Shown here piece by piece: positions 1-9,627 of a DNA stretch of 64,000 bases. Each line of letters begins with the position of its first letter. The stretch's first letter is position 1. The stretch is from an uncultured Sutterella sp. (GTDB taxonomy: Bacteria > Pseudomonadota > Gammaproteobacteria > Burkholderiales > Burkholderiaceae_F): NCBI GenBank assembly GCA_900545335.1, contig UQYP01000001.1:186001-250000 (forward strand), read 5' to 3'. The notes below the pieces were generated by a model. That model did no database searches. It had not been told where the DNA came from and saw only the letters and a list, made by a program, of their open reading frames with translations. A program made the translations under genes and the position numbers.

Positions 1-89
1 TTTTGAAATAATTTTTACCTTAAAGAATTTTTAAAAAGACCTATTTTCTTGGGAATTCTGAGACAATGAACGAGCTTTCACTATTTGAC

Positions 90-107
90 TGAATGAACGT
101 TCGGTCA
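90..107. promoter_or_regulatory. TetR-type operator upstream of the efflux operon
   Basis: An 18-bp pseudo-palindrome of the form TGA-N2-GAACGTTC-N2-TCA lies 58 bp before the adaptor start. Fourteen of 18 positions are symmetric around AACGTT. A second, overlapping dyad shifted 2 bp (92-109, AATGA..TCATT) is also visible, so two repressor dimers could bind. Many TetR-family efflux repressors bind sites of this length and symmetry. The natural ligand is the TetR protein encoded at the end of the same operon; that link is inferred. I could not identify a convincing -35/-10 pair in the AT-rich first 90 bases. Confidence 0.6.
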
Positions 108-165
108 TTTTTGGTTTTTTACGTGTCGGTCATCATCGGCACCGATGTTTGGAGAATGGTAAAAG

Positions 166-1293
166 ATGTATTCGAAGTTTGCACCCAAGTACGCAGCACT
201 AGCTATGTCTGTCGTAGCCGCGATCTCCCTTGCCGGCTGTAAAGAGCAGGCCGCAGCTGTCCAAAGCGGTCCTCAAGAGGTTGGCGTCGTGATGGTAGAA
301 ACCTCCAGTCCGATCATCACAACTGAATTGTCGGGCCGTACCAGTGCTTATCAGGTAGCAGAGGTGCGTCCGCAAATCAGCGGCATCATTCAAAAGAGAA
401 TTTTTACAGAAGGTCAAATGGTCAAAGAGGGTGAGCAACTCTACCAAATTGATCCGGCTTTATATGAAGCAGCCTATGAAGAAGCGGTTGCCAATTATGA
501 GCTCGCCCGTGCCAATGCCAGACGTTCTGCCCAATTGGTTAAGGTTAATGCGGTCAGTAAGCAGGATAATGACGCCGCTCAGGCACAGATGAAAACGGCA
601 CGTGCAGCCATGAAGACCGCCAAGACCAATCTGGACTATACCAAGGTGCAAAGTCCGATTTCGGGACGTGTCGGTCGCTCTGAAGTGACGCCGGGCGCAT
701 TGGTGAATGCTTATCAAACCTTTATGACAACGGTGCAGCAACTCGATCCTATTTATGTGGACGTGCGTCAGACAAGCTCTGAAATGCTTCGTTTAAAGCA
801 TGAAATTGCTGCCGGCAAAGTCAAAGCAAATAAAGACGGAGCGATGGAAGTCACGCTTTTGATGGAAGACGGTTCTGTTTATCCCCAAAAGGGCAAACTC
901 ACCTTTACCGGTGAAGAAGTCGATGAAGGAACGGGCATGGTGAATTTGCGCGCTATTTTCCCCAATCCCGACGGAGATTTGTTGCCGGGGATGTTTGTGC
1001 GTGCCCGTCTGGAAGAAGGTGCCCGACCGGATTCCGTGGTCATTTCGCAGCGCTGTGTGATGCGCGATCCGAAGGGACAGGCTTATGTTTATGTTGTGAC
1101 TCCGGAAAATACGATTGAACAGCGCAATGTCACTGCCAATCGTGTGATCGGAAACAACTGGTTGATTGAGTCCGGTTTGAAAGCCGGTGAAAAGGTGGTG
1201 ATTGACGGCATCGGCAAAGTGCGAATCGGCGCTAAAGTGACGATTGCTCAACCTGCTGCCGCCGCTCCTGCCGCACAAGCCACAGCGAAGTAA
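166..1293 (+). CDS. RND efflux periplasmic adaptor lipoprotein (AcrA/MexA-like)
   Basis: Periplasmic membrane-fusion subunit that would couple the inner-membrane pump to the outer-membrane channel of a tripartite drug exporter. The 375-residue length matches the AcrA/MexA family. The N terminus is a lipoprotein signal peptide with lipobox LAGC, giving lipidated Cys25. Next come the first half of the lipoyl domain (about 60-95), an alpha-helical hairpin rich in Ala and Gln (about 100-160), the second lipoyl half (about 160-200), then beta-barrel and membrane-proximal domains. The tail is an Ala/Pro-rich linker. The start has a GGAG-like ribosome site. It is first in an operon with the pump 25 bp downstream. 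Confidence 0.93.
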   Translation: MYSKFAPKYAALAMSVVAAISLAGCKEQAAAVQSGPQEVGVVMVETSSPIITTELSGRTSAYQVAEVRPQISGIIQKRIFTEGQMVKEGEQLYQIDPALYEAAYEEAVANYELARANARRSAQLVKVNAVSKQDNDAAQAQMKTARAAMKTAKTNLDYTKVQSPISGRVGRSEVTPGALVNAYQTFMTTVQQLDPIYVDVRQTSSEMLRLKHEIAAGKVKANKDGAMEVTLLMEDGSVYPQKGKLTFTGEEVDEGTGMVNLRAIFPNPDGDLLPGMFVRARLEEGARPDSVVISQRCVMRDPKGQAYVYVVTPENTIEQRNVTANRVIGNNWLIESGLKAGEKVVIDGIGKVRIGAKVTIAQPAAAAPAAQATAK

Positions 1294-1318
1294 TTAGACA
1301 AGGCAAAGGAAATAGTTT

Positions 1319-4300
1319 ATGTCTCGATTCTTTCTAGGACGGCCGATTTTTGCCTGGGTGATCGCTATTGTGATCATGTTGGCCGGTATCTTGTCAATTA
1401 CAAGACTGCCGGTGTCGCAGTATCCGCAAATTGCGCCTCCTCAAGTGACGATTACCGCCACTTATCCGGGTGCATCGGCTGAAACCATCGAAAACACGAT
1501 TACTCAGCAGATTGAACAGGCGATGACCGGTTTGGACGGCTACCTTTATATGACGTCCAATTCGGACTCTTCCGGCCGTGTTTCCATTGATATTACGTTT
1601 GAAGCAGGAACAAACCCGGATATTGCCCAGGTTCAGGTGCAAAACCGCCTCAAAACGGTTGAAAACAGCTTGCCGCAAGTGGTGCAGCAGTTGGGTGTGA
1701 ACGTGGATAAATCGGCTGCCAACTTCCTGATGGTGGTGGGCTTTGTCGATAAAAACGGAAAGATGAGCTCTGCTGACCTGTCTGACTACTTGGTCAATAA
1801 TGTTCAGGAACCGCTTTCTCGTATTACCGGTGTCGGTGAAGTGGAAGTCTTCGGTAGCTCCTACTCCATGCGTATTTGGCTTGATCCGGAGAAACTGCAT
1901 AAATATTCACTCTCAACCGATGAAATTGTTGCAGCTATTGAAGAACAAAACGTTCAGGTTTCTTCCGGCGCTATCGGTAATTTGCCCTCAAATACCCGCT
2001 ACGAGTTAAACGCCACGATTAATTCAATGTCGCTTTTGGAAACGGTAGCAGACTTTGAAAACATCATGGTTAAAACCTCCATGGACGGTTCACGTGTTTT
2101 GATTAAAGACGTAGCTCGTGTGGAGATGGGGGAAGAAAGCTATAACGTCATTGCTCTTTATAACGGCAGACAATCGACCGGTATGGCTATTAGCTTGGCT
2201 TCTGGCGCCAACGCTATGGCTACAAGCGATCGTGTGAAAGCACGGCTTAACGAAATGCAGGTGAACTTCCCGGACGGAATGGAGTGGGTGGTGCCGTTTG
2301 ATACGACACCTTTCGTCCGTATTTCTATTCAGGAAGTGGTCCGTACGCTTTTTGAAGCCATTGTGCTTGTGGTCTGCGTGATGTTCTTATTCCTGCAGAA
2401 CTGGCGTGCAACGCTTATTCCGACGATTGCTGTGCCGGTGGTGCTTTTGGGAACGTTCGGTGTGCTTCAGGCAATGGGCTACTCCATTAACGTGCTCACG
2501 ATGTTTGCTATGGTGCTTGCCATTGGGTTGCTGGTGGACGACGCTATTGTGGTGGTGGAAAACGTCGAACGCGTGATGCGAACAGAAGGACTCACACCAC
2601 GAGAGGCAACAGAAAAATCAATGGGCCAGATCCAGGGTGCTTTGGTGGGTATTGCCATGGTTTTGGCTGCTGTGTTCGTTCCGATGGCATTCTTTGGCGG
2701 CTCGACCGGTATTATTTACCGTCAGTTCTCCGTGACGATTGTCTCGGCTATGGTGCTGTCAGTGTTGGTGGCTTTGATTTTGACGCCGGTGCTTTGCGCT
2801 TCGCTCTTAAAGCCCATTGATTCTGAACACCACGAAAATAAGCAGGGATTTTTCGGCCGCTTTAACCGCGGATTTGAAAAGTTCTCCCTGTGGATTCGCA
2901 CCGTGGTTGGACAAGCTATTCCGCACACGCTTCGAACGATTTTGGTTTATGCCATTATCGTGGGCGGTGTGGTCTTCGGCTTCTGGAAATTGCCCTCAAG
3001 CTTTATGCCTGGTGAAGACCAGGGTGTGTTGCTTGCTCAGGTGATTACCCCTGCCGGTACCTCTCAGCAAAGAACGCAGGAAGTCTTGAATCGTATGAGT
3101 CAGTACTTCCAGACTAAAGAAACCGAAAACGTCGAATCTGTGTTTACGGTCTCGGGCTTTTCTTTCGGTGGTACGGGTCAAAATACCGGTTTGATGTTCG
3201 TGCGTTTGAAGGACTGGGGTGAACGTGAAGGTGACGGCCAGGATGTCAATTCCATCACGGCTCGTGCCATGGCAGAGTTTTCTCAGTACAAAGACGCCAA
3301 TGCCTACGCTTTCCCGCCGCCCGCAGTGCCTGAATTGGGTATTGCAGATGGTTTTGATATTTTCCTGCAGGCCAGTGCCGGCCAAACCCACGAAGAGCTG
3401 ATGGCTGTTCGTAACCAGTTCTTAGGCTTGGGTAATGCCCACCCGCATTTGACGGCTGTGCGCCCCAACGGTATGGAAGATACGCCGCAGCTGCACTTGG
3501 AAATTGACACTGAAAAAGCTCGTGCATTGGGTGTTTCAATTAATTCCATTAATTCAACACTGGCCACAGCTTGGGGTAGTACTTATGTCAATGACTTCCT
3601 CGATCGCGGCCGTGTGAAGAAAGTCTATGTCCAAGGCGACAGTCAGTTCAGACAAAAGCCTGAGGATTTGGGCAAGTGGTATGTGAAAAACAGTGCAGGT
3701 GAGATGGTTCCGTTCTCAGCTTTCTCCTCGACTTCCTGGAAGTACGGTTCACCGCGTCTGGAACGTTTTAACGGTTTGTCAGCCGTGAACATTCAGGGTA
3801 ATCCGAGAACAGGCTTTAGCTCCGGTGACGCGTTGGCTGCCGTGGCAGAGATTGCTGAAAAACTTCCGGCAGGCTACAGCGTGGCCTATACCGGTGTGTC
3901 CTATCAGGAACGGGAAGCCGGCGGACAGGCAGCACCTTTGTACGCATTGTCGATTTTGGTGGTGTTCCTCTGCCTGGCAGCCTTATATGAAAGCTGGTCA
4001 ATTCCTATCGCTGTGATTTTGGTTATTCCGATGGGTGTGATCGGTGCTTTGGCGCTGACAGGCTTAAGAGGATTAAATAACGATATTTACTTCCAGGTGG
4101 GCCTGATTACCACAATCGGTTTGGTGAGCAAAAATGCCATTTTGATCGTGGAATTCGCGAAAGACTTACACGATAGCGGAGAGGATATCGTCCATGCGGC
4201 TATTGATGCAGTGCGCTTGCGTCTTCGTCCGATTGTGATGACTTCTCTGGCCTTCGGTCTGGGTGTGTTACCCTTGGCATTGGCTCACGGTGCCGGTTCC

Positions 4301-4603
4301 GGTGCTCAGAATGCTATCGGCTGGGGCGTGTTGGGCGGTATGATTACCGGTACGCTTTTGTGCGTGCTCTTTGTTCCGCTCTTCTACGTCATGATTATGC
4401 GGGTCTCGGGCAGCGCCAATGAGCGTAATGTTGACTTGCAGGCAGCCGCAGCCGAAACCGCCTTTGAAGCCAAAGCTTTGAAAGAAGGTGAACTCACGTT
4501 CTATGAACGTGAAGAAGAAAATAAGGATACTGCTCAGTCTTCGTCTCAAGACAGCGGTTCTGAGGGCGAAAACACATCAAAAGCCGATAAGAAGGGAGAA
4601 TAA
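1319..4603 (+). CDS. RND multidrug efflux transporter, HAE1 family (AcrB-like)
   Basis: Inner-membrane proton/drug antiporter of the tripartite pump. It starts MSRFFLGRPIFAWV, the standard HAE1 N terminus, and has the 12-helix, two-large-loop layout. The proton-relay residues are present: the Asp pair in GLLVDDAIVVVENVERVM (TM4), the Lys in VSKNAILIVEFAKDL (TM10) and the Arg in RLRPIVMTSLAF (TM11). At 1094 residues it is about 45 longer than E. coli AcrB. The excess is an acidic Glu/Ser/Lys-rich cytoplasmic tail after the last helix. The next gene starts 2 bp after the stop, so the two are probably translationally coupled. The substrate range cannot be read from sequence. Confidence 0.95.
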   Translation: MSRFFLGRPIFAWVIAIVIMLAGILSITRLPVSQYPQIAPPQVTITATYPGASAETIENTITQQIEQAMTGLDGYLYMTSNSDSSGRVSIDITFEAGTNPDIAQVQVQNRLKTVENSLPQVVQQLGVNVDKSAANFLMVVGFVDKNGKMSSADLSDYLVNNVQEPLSRITGVGEVEVFGSSYSMRIWLDPEKLHKYSLSTDEIVAAIEEQNVQVSSGAIGNLPSNTRYELNATINSMSLLETVADFENIMVKTSMDGSRVLIKDVARVEMGEESYNVIALYNGRQSTGMAISLASGANAMATSDRVKARLNEMQVNFPDGMEWVVPFDTTPFVRISIQEVVRTLFEAIVLVVCVMFLFLQNWRATLIPTIAVPVVLLGTFGVLQAMGYSINVLTMFAMVLAIGLLVDDAIVVVENVERVMRTEGLTPREATEKSMGQIQGALVGIAMVLAAVFVPMAFFGGSTGIIYRQFSVTIVSAMVLSVLVALILTPVLCASLLKPIDSEHHENKQGFFGRFNRGFEKFSLWIRTVVGQAIPHTLRTILVYAIIVGGVVFGFWKLPSSFMPGEDQGVLLAQVITPAGTSQQRTQEVLNRMSQYFQTKETENVESVFTVSGFSFGGTGQNTGLMFVRLKDWGEREGDGQDVNSITARAMAEFSQYKDANAYAFPPPAVPELGIADGFDIFLQASAGQTHEELMAVRNQFLGLGNAHPHLTAVRPNGMEDTPQLHLEIDTEKARALGVSINSINSTLATAWGSTYVNDFLDRGRVKKVYVQGDSQFRQKPEDLGKWYVKNSAGEMVPFSAFSSTSWKYGSPRLERFNGLSAVNIQGNPRTGFSSGDALAAVAEIAEKLPAGYSVAYTGVSYQEREAGGQAAPLYALSILVVFLCLAALYESWSIPIAVILVIPMGVIGALALTGLRGLNNDIYFQVGLITTIGLVSKNAILIVEFAKDLHDSGEDIVHAAIDAVRLRLRPIVMTSLAFGLGVLPLALAHGAGSGAQNAIGWGVLGGMITGTLLCVLFVPLFYVMIMRVSGSANERNVDLQAAAAETAFEAKALKEGELTFYEREEENKDTAQSSSQDSGSEGENTSKADKKGE

Positions 4604-4605
4604 GC

Positions 4606-6069
4606 ATGCAAAAGACTTTTAAGTTTTTACCGTTGGTGGCCGCTTTGGCGTTGACTGGTTGCATGTCGATGGCTCCCAGCTATGAAAGACCTCAGGCGCC
4701 CATTCTCAATGTCTGGCCTTCGGGCGAGGCTTATGCTGATGCGAAGTTAAATCAGCAGGCTCTGCCCGATTGGCGTGAGTTTTTTACCGATGAACGTTTG
4801 CGCAAGGTAATCGAACTTACGTTAGACAATAACCGTGACTATCGTGTCGCAATGCTCAACGTTCAGCGTATGCGCTACGCCTATAACATTCAGCGTTCTG
4901 AATTCCTGCCCAGTATCTCTGCTGCGGGATCAGGCGAGCATTCCGGTACACCCAGAACGCTGAGCGCAACCGGCCAGGACACGGTGAGCCACGTTTACTC
5001 GGCTAATTTGGCAATGGCCTCATATGAGCTTGATCTCTTCGGACGTATCCACAGCTTAAGCGATGAGGCGCTCAATCAGTACTTTGCCACTGAAGAAGCA
5101 AGAAAGAGCTCTCGAGTTACTCTGATTGCTGAAACCGCCAATTTGTGGCTGCAGTTGGGAGCCGACAGATCGTTATTGGCTTTTGCCAAAGAAACGTTGG
5201 ACAGCCAGGAGCAGTCTTATAAACTGTCTGAAGCAAGCTACAAGGCCGGTGCCATCAATTTGCTTGAATTAAATCAAGCCAAGCAAATGTATGCGAGCGC
5301 TCAGGCTTCCTACGCTTCCACTCAACGGGCTGTCGCTCAGGATTTAAATGCCTTGGCGCTTTTGGTAGGAACCGAAGTGCCCGAGTCGCTTTTGCCGACA
5401 AAGGTTGAGGTGGTGACTTTGGCCGGCATGCTGCCTCAAGGCGTGCCCTCAGAAGTGCTTTTAAATCGTCCGGATATTGCTCAGGCTGAGTACACATTGA
5501 TGGCTGCCAATGCCGATATCGGAGCGGCCAGAGCGAATTTCTTCCCGAGAATTACCCTAGTGGCATCGGGCGGAACCGGTGCAACCGAGCTAGATGATCT
5601 GTTCTCCGGCGGCACCCGTCTGTGGAGTTTCTCGCCCTCGATCTCTTTGCCGATTTTCACGGGCGGTGCAAACTGGGCAACGTTGCGTGTGTCTGAAACC
5701 GAAAGAGACATTGCAGTAGCCGATTATGAAAAGGCGATTCAAACCGCTTTCCGCGAAGTCGCTGATGCCTTGGCAACAGAAGGCACCATTGAGCGGGAAC
5801 TCAAGGCTACGCAGGATTATGCTGAAGCGACCAAGCAGGCCTATGAATTAGCCCAGGCCCGTTATCGTCATGGCTCAGAAAGTTTCCTCACGGTTCTGGA
5901 TTCTCAACGCCAGTACGTCAGTGCCCAGACGCAACTGGCAGTCGCCCAACAAGCCCGAGCAATGAGTTTGGTGACTTTGTATAAAGTCTTGGGCGGCGGT
6001 GCTGTCGACTTAGATAAAAAGTCTGACGATAAAGCTGCTCAAACGGCAGAAGTGAAAAGCGAGGCTTAA
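4606..6069 (+). CDS. Outer-membrane efflux channel lipoprotein (OprM/NodT family)
   Basis: TolC-like outer-membrane exit duct for the RND pump upstream. The 487-residue protein has a lipoprotein signal peptide with lipobox LTGC (Cys19), followed by two outer-membrane-efflux repeats (about 60-245 and 270-460). Family hallmarks are visible: LNRPDIAQAE with nearby ANADIGAARANFFPRI in the second repeat, and AQARYRHGSESFLTVLDSQR near the end. The C terminus carries a short Lys/Asp/Glu-rich tail. It sits 2 bp after the pump gene and 3 bp before the regulator, so all four genes read as one transcript. Confidence 0.93.
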   Translation: MQKTFKFLPLVAALALTGCMSMAPSYERPQAPILNVWPSGEAYADAKLNQQALPDWREFFTDERLRKVIELTLDNNRDYRVAMLNVQRMRYAYNIQRSEFLPSISAAGSGEHSGTPRTLSATGQDTVSHVYSANLAMASYELDLFGRIHSLSDEALNQYFATEEARKSSRVTLIAETANLWLQLGADRSLLAFAKETLDSQEQSYKLSEASYKAGAINLLELNQAKQMYASAQASYASTQRAVAQDLNALALLVGTEVPESLLPTKVEVVTLAGMLPQGVPSEVLLNRPDIAQAEYTLMAANADIGAARANFFPRITLVASGGTGATELDDLFSGGTRLWSFSPSISLPIFTGGANWATLRVSETERDIAVADYEKAIQTAFREVADALATEGTIERELKATQDYAEATKQAYELAQARYRHGSESFLTVLDSQRQYVSAQTQLAVAQQARAMSLVTLYKVLGGGAVDLDKKSDDKAAQTAEVKSEA

Positions 6070-6072
6070 AGC

Positions 6073-6678
6073 ATGTCAAAAAATCTCGCCCAACAGCGCC
6101 GTGAAGAAATTATCAATGCGGCGCACAAGTGTTTCATTGCCAAGGGGTTTCACGCTACCGGAATGGCTGATATTGCTCGGGAGTTCGGCATGAGTGCCGG
6201 TCATATTTATAACTATTTCCCGAGTAAAACAGCCATTATCGAAGAGGTGATCTCTCGAGGGATGGAAGATTTCTACAAAAACTCCTGTGCGCTTCAGGAA
6301 AATCAGGGCAGCTATGAGGAGACACTTCAGCAGGTCAGACGGGTATTCGGCGATTGTTTCAAAAGAGAAAGAATCGTTTTGTCGCTTGAACTTCTGACCG
6401 AGGCAGCGCACGATCCCGAATTGGAAAAAGTCCTCCAGAAAGCTGATGTGAAGGCCCGCACTCATCTCAAAGAGATTTGCTATCCTGAAAGCGATGATCC
6501 GAGCGATTGGATTCGTGTCGAATTGGGGATGGCAACGATAGAGGGAATCGGGTTGCGGTTTCTGCGTAACCCGAATTTAAATTTTGATCTTGTTTGTGAG
6601 CTGCTTGCAGAGCGGATTTATACGCCTCGGGAAAAACTGAAGCAAAAAATAAAAGAGCTAGAATCAAAAGCCGCCTAA
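6073..6678 (+). CDS. TetR/AcrR family transcriptional regulator
   Basis: Probable local repressor of the efflux operon. Residues about 8-55 form the TetR helix-turn-helix: the stretch from AAHKCFIAKGFHATGMADIA through GMSAGHIYNYFPSK is a typical recognition region. The C-terminal two thirds is the variable ligand-binding and dimerisation domain, so the inducer cannot be guessed. At 201 residues it has normal TetR length. It is unusual in being the last gene of the operon it presumably controls rather than divergent from it. That gives negative autoregulation through the operator at 90-107 (inferred). Confidence 0.92.
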   Translation: MSKNLAQQRREEIINAAHKCFIAKGFHATGMADIAREFGMSAGHIYNYFPSKTAIIEEVISRGMEDFYKNSCALQENQGSYEETLQQVRRVFGDCFKRERIVLSLELLTEAAHDPELEKVLQKADVKARTHLKEICYPESDDPSDWIRVELGMATIEGIGLRFLRNPNLNFDLVCELLAERIYTPREKLKQKIKELESKAA

Positions 6679-6683
6679 AGAAA

Positions 6684-6718
6684 AAACAGCCAGCTTCCGT
6701 TAAGAAGACTGGCTGTTT
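6684..6718. terminator. Bidirectional Rho-independent terminator
   Basis: A perfect 10-bp stem (AAACAGCCAG / CTGGCTGTTT) encloses a 15-nt loop that can pair further through CTTC/GAAG. A run of six A on the left gives a U-tract for the minus-strand protease gene. The right flank is only moderately T-rich for the plus-strand efflux operon. It lies between two convergent genes. Confidence 0.8.
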
Positions 6719-6734
6719 GGTTCTTAGGAGGTTA

Positions 6735-8168
6735 TTACTTTAGGTCAACCGCAATAAAGATGCGGGAATTTTGACGCTGGACCAGTAAAGCCACTTTATC
6801 GGCACCGGATACTGCGCGCCGCAAATCACCGACCGTTTTTACGCTCTTACCGTTGGCACTTAAAATAATGTCCCGAGGCATGAGACCGGCACGGGCAGCG
6901 GCCGCACGAACTTCCGTGACGAGCAAACCGTTGGTGAGATCCAATTCCTTTAATTCTTCTTCACTTAAGGCCCGGACAGAGACACCCAGTTTACCTTGAG
7001 TTTGTTTGACTTCATTGGGGCTGGCACTTTCTTCCGGGTTTTCTGCCACCGTAACCGTGATGTCTTTTTCTTTGCCGTCGCGCAAAACGGTCAGTTTTAC
7101 CTTTGTGCCGGGCTTCATAGCAGAGATTTTGACCGGAAGATCATTGGCGCTGTTGATGGTTTGACCATTTAACGCCACGACGATATCACCTACCTTTAAG
7201 CCGGCTTTTTCACCGGGTTGTCCTTTTTCAAGCTGAGTAATGACAGCGCCGCGCGGAGCCTTCATACCGAAAGCTTCTGCCAAATCCTGGGTGACAGCTT
7301 GAATGCCTACGCCGATGCGGCCACGGATGACCCGACCGTTTTCAATCAGTTGATCTTTAATCTGGATGGCCAGATCAATTGGAATGGAGAAGGACAAGCC
7401 CATAAAACCGCCTGAAGTGGAGAAGATTTGTGAGTTAATCCCCACTACTTCACCCTTCATATTAAAAAGCGGACCGCCTGAGTTGCCGGGGTTGACTGCA
7501 ACGTCCGTTTGAATGAAGGGGACGTATTCTTCAGAGGGCAGGGCACGGCTTTTAGCCGAAACAATACCGGCCGTGACCGTGTTATCCAATCCGAAGGGCG
7601 AGCCGATAGCAGCAACCCATTCACCGACCTTTAACTTTTCAGAAGAACCGATTTTCAAAACCGGCAAATCTTTTGCATCAATTTTGACGACGGCAATGTC
7701 GGTCTTTTTATCCAGACCCAGTACCTTGCCTGAGAACTCCCGGTTATCGGTCAGACGAATGCGGATTTCATCGGCGCCTTCAACCACGTGAGCATTGGTG
7801 AGAATGACGCCGTCAGAGGAAATGATGAAACCCGAGCCCGTACCGCGCTGTTCAGGCACACGTTGTTCTTGGGGGCCGAAAGGCACGATGGGGAAACCGA
7901 AGCGGCGGAAAAGCTCAGCGGTTCGATCATCCAACCCGGGGAAAGGTGATTGAATCGTTTGTGTTCTGGCATTTCGAATCGTAGAGATATTTACAACACC
8001 CTTGCCGTTTTCTTCAACAAGTTTGGTAAAGTCCGGCAATGTAACTTGAGAGCCGGAATCCTCAGAGGAGAAAAACGGGACTTCGGCCTGAGCCACAGGG
8101 GCAATACTCAAAGCTGCAGCTAATGCAGCGGCCAGAACGGTTGATTTCAATACACTCTTTTTAACCAT
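6735..8168 (-). CDS. Periplasmic Do/Deg-family serine protease (MucD/DegQ-like)
   Basis: HtrA-type protease/chaperone that degrades misfolded envelope proteins. The signal peptide ends near residue 28 (PVAQA). The trypsin-like domain has the complete catalytic triad: His127 in TNAHVV, Asp157 in KTDIAVV and Ser230 in GNSGGP. Two PDZ domains follow (about 280-370 and 395-475), the second beginning at LGVSVR. Length (477) matches the MucD/DegP/DegQ group. It lies 131 bp downstream of the sensor-kinase gene on the same strand, which may link it to envelope stress. The gap is long enough for its own promoter. Confidence 0.93.
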   Translation of the reverse strand: MVKKSVLKSTVLAAALAAALSIAPVAQAEVPFFSSEDSGSQVTLPDFTKLVEENGKGVVNISTIRNARTQTIQSPFPGLDDRTAELFRRFGFPIVPFGPQEQRVPEQRGTGSGFIISSDGVILTNAHVVEGADEIRIRLTDNREFSGKVLGLDKKTDIAVVKIDAKDLPVLKIGSSEKLKVGEWVAAIGSPFGLDNTVTAGIVSAKSRALPSEEYVPFIQTDVAVNPGNSGGPLFNMKGEVVGINSQIFSTSGGFMGLSFSIPIDLAIQIKDQLIENGRVIRGRIGVGIQAVTQDLAEAFGMKAPRGAVITQLEKGQPGEKAGLKVGDIVVALNGQTINSANDLPVKISAMKPGTKVKLTVLRDGKEKDITVTVAENPEESASPNEVKQTQGKLGVSVRALSEEELKELDLTNGLLVTEVRAAAARAGLMPRDIILSANGKSVKTVGDLRRAVSGADKVALLVQRQNSRIFIAVDLK

Positions 8169-8299
8169 AACTAAAAACTCCGAATGAAATTCTTTAAAGG
8201 CAATTCATTGATTGGTTTGCCAAACATTGAAACGATAATCAAAAACAGGCAACTTTTGTTTGTCGGGTTGTTTCGATCCACCTTTATTTGTAACAAAGA

Positions 8300-9619
8300 C
8301 TAGCGATGCGAGACCGGCAGCGGCAAATTAATCCGCATAGTCGTTCCTTTGCCGTCTAAACCGTCATCAACGGTTATCTGTCCGTGATGAATTTCCACAA
8401 TACGTTTAACAATAGCTAAGCCTAAACCATGTCCCTGAGCCTTAGTGCCCAGAGCTCTGTAGAAGCGGTCAAAGACTCGTTCACGCTCTTGCGGCGCAAT
8501 GCCCGGCCCATTGTCACTGACTTCAATGACAGCGCAATGATTTTCCTCTTTGACAGAAAGACGGATACGACCGCCTTCCTGAGTGTAACGGATGGCATTG
8601 TCGGTCAAATTCGTTACGAGAAGTTTTAATGCATCTTCCATGCCGTCAACGGTTATGTGTGATGCGGAAGTCTCCAGCATGATGTTTTTTTGCTGAGCAA
8701 GAACCGTTAATTCATCGCAAACGCTTTTAATGACTTGATCAAGATGCACTTTAACAAAAGGCTTTTTGTGAGCATCGGGGTCAAGCCGCGCTATGACTAA
8801 CAGTTGCTGAACGAGGCCTGTCGCACGGTCAATGCCTGCGTGAAGGCGGTTAAAAGCTTTCTGACGGCCCTCTTCAGTTTTGGCTCGCTCGGCCAATTGA
8901 ACCTGAAGCTTGAGTGCGGTGAGCGGCGTTCTCAGTTCGTGGGCCGCATCAGAGGCAAAGCGTTTTTGAGCTTCAAGACTTTGAGCGAGCTTGGCGAGCA
9001 GATCATTGAGTGCCACTACCAACTGTTTGACTTCAACGGGCAGTGCCTTAACGGGTAAGGGTTCCAGCGACGTGGAAGAGCGCGTTGAGACAATTTTGGC
9101 AGTTCGGTTAAGGCTTGCTAAGCCTTGTCCCACTAAAAGCCAAACCGCGACAACCAAAAAAGGTAAAAGCAGTACCAAAGGCTGAAGAATATGAAGTGCG
9201 GAACTGAAAGCGAGCTTAACGCGTACATCGACGGGCTGCGCAGTAATAATGAGAAGGTCTTGATCGGTTTTAAGACTATAGATTCGCCAGGTCTGACCTT
9301 CGTGACGGATATTGGCAAAGCCAGCGGCAGTAGGGGGAGGGAAGGCTGTGGCAAGGCTGCTTGATAAATGAGTCTGACCGGTTTGAGTATCGGTTAATTG
9401 AACTACAATGTGCTGCTCATCCGATCCCGTGGGTTTCATTGACGGTAATTGACCGTCAGTGTGAGCACTTAAAGAGATTGCGATTTGCTGTAGTTCAGTG
9501 TCTAAAAAGCGGTCAACTTCCCCTCTGGCTGAAACAAACGTCATATAAGTTGCAGCCACACCGGCTAAAAGAAGCGCGATACAAAATGTCCAAAGCAGTC
9601 TGTCTCGGATGGAATACAT
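8300..9619 (-). CDS. Sensor histidine kinase, QseC/TctE-like
   Basis: Membrane sensor kinase of a two-component pair. TM1 spans about residues 9-29. A periplasmic sensor domain (about 30-140) follows; its start, FLDTELQQIAISL, resembles the 2CSK_N domain of QseC-type kinases. TM2 is about 143-163, followed by a HAMP-like linker. The dimerisation H-box AAHELRTPLTALK places the phosphorylated His at 227. The ATPase domain shows the N box (NLTDNAIRYT), DNGPGI and GHGLGLAIVKRI. The response-regulator gene ends 8 bp upstream, so the two are co-transcribed. The signal is unknown; the QseC comparison is by architecture. Confidence 0.9.
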   Translation of the reverse strand: MYSIRDRLLWTFCIALLLAGVAATYMTFVSARGEVDRFLDTELQQIAISLSAHTDGQLPSMKPTGSDEQHIVVQLTDTQTGQTHLSSSLATAFPPPTAAGFANIRHEGQTWRIYSLKTDQDLLIITAQPVDVRVKLAFSSALHILQPLVLLLPFLVVAVWLLVGQGLASLNRTAKIVSTRSSTSLEPLPVKALPVEVKQLVVALNDLLAKLAQSLEAQKRFASDAAHELRTPLTALKLQVQLAERAKTEEGRQKAFNRLHAGIDRATGLVQQLLVIARLDPDAHKKPFVKVHLDQVIKSVCDELTVLAQQKNIMLETSASHITVDGMEDALKLLVTNLTDNAIRYTQEGGRIRLSVKEENHCAVIEVSDNGPGIAPQERERVFDRFYRALGTKAQGHGLGLAIVKRIVEIHHGQITVDDGLDGKGTTMRINLPLPVSHR

Positions 9620-9627
9620 AGTAAAAA

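Noticed and set aside
8169..8299. Sigma-E-type promoter ahead of the Deg protease
   Set aside because: The minus-strand sequence has only a weak GAAACAACC-like match and no correctly spaced -10; not supportable.
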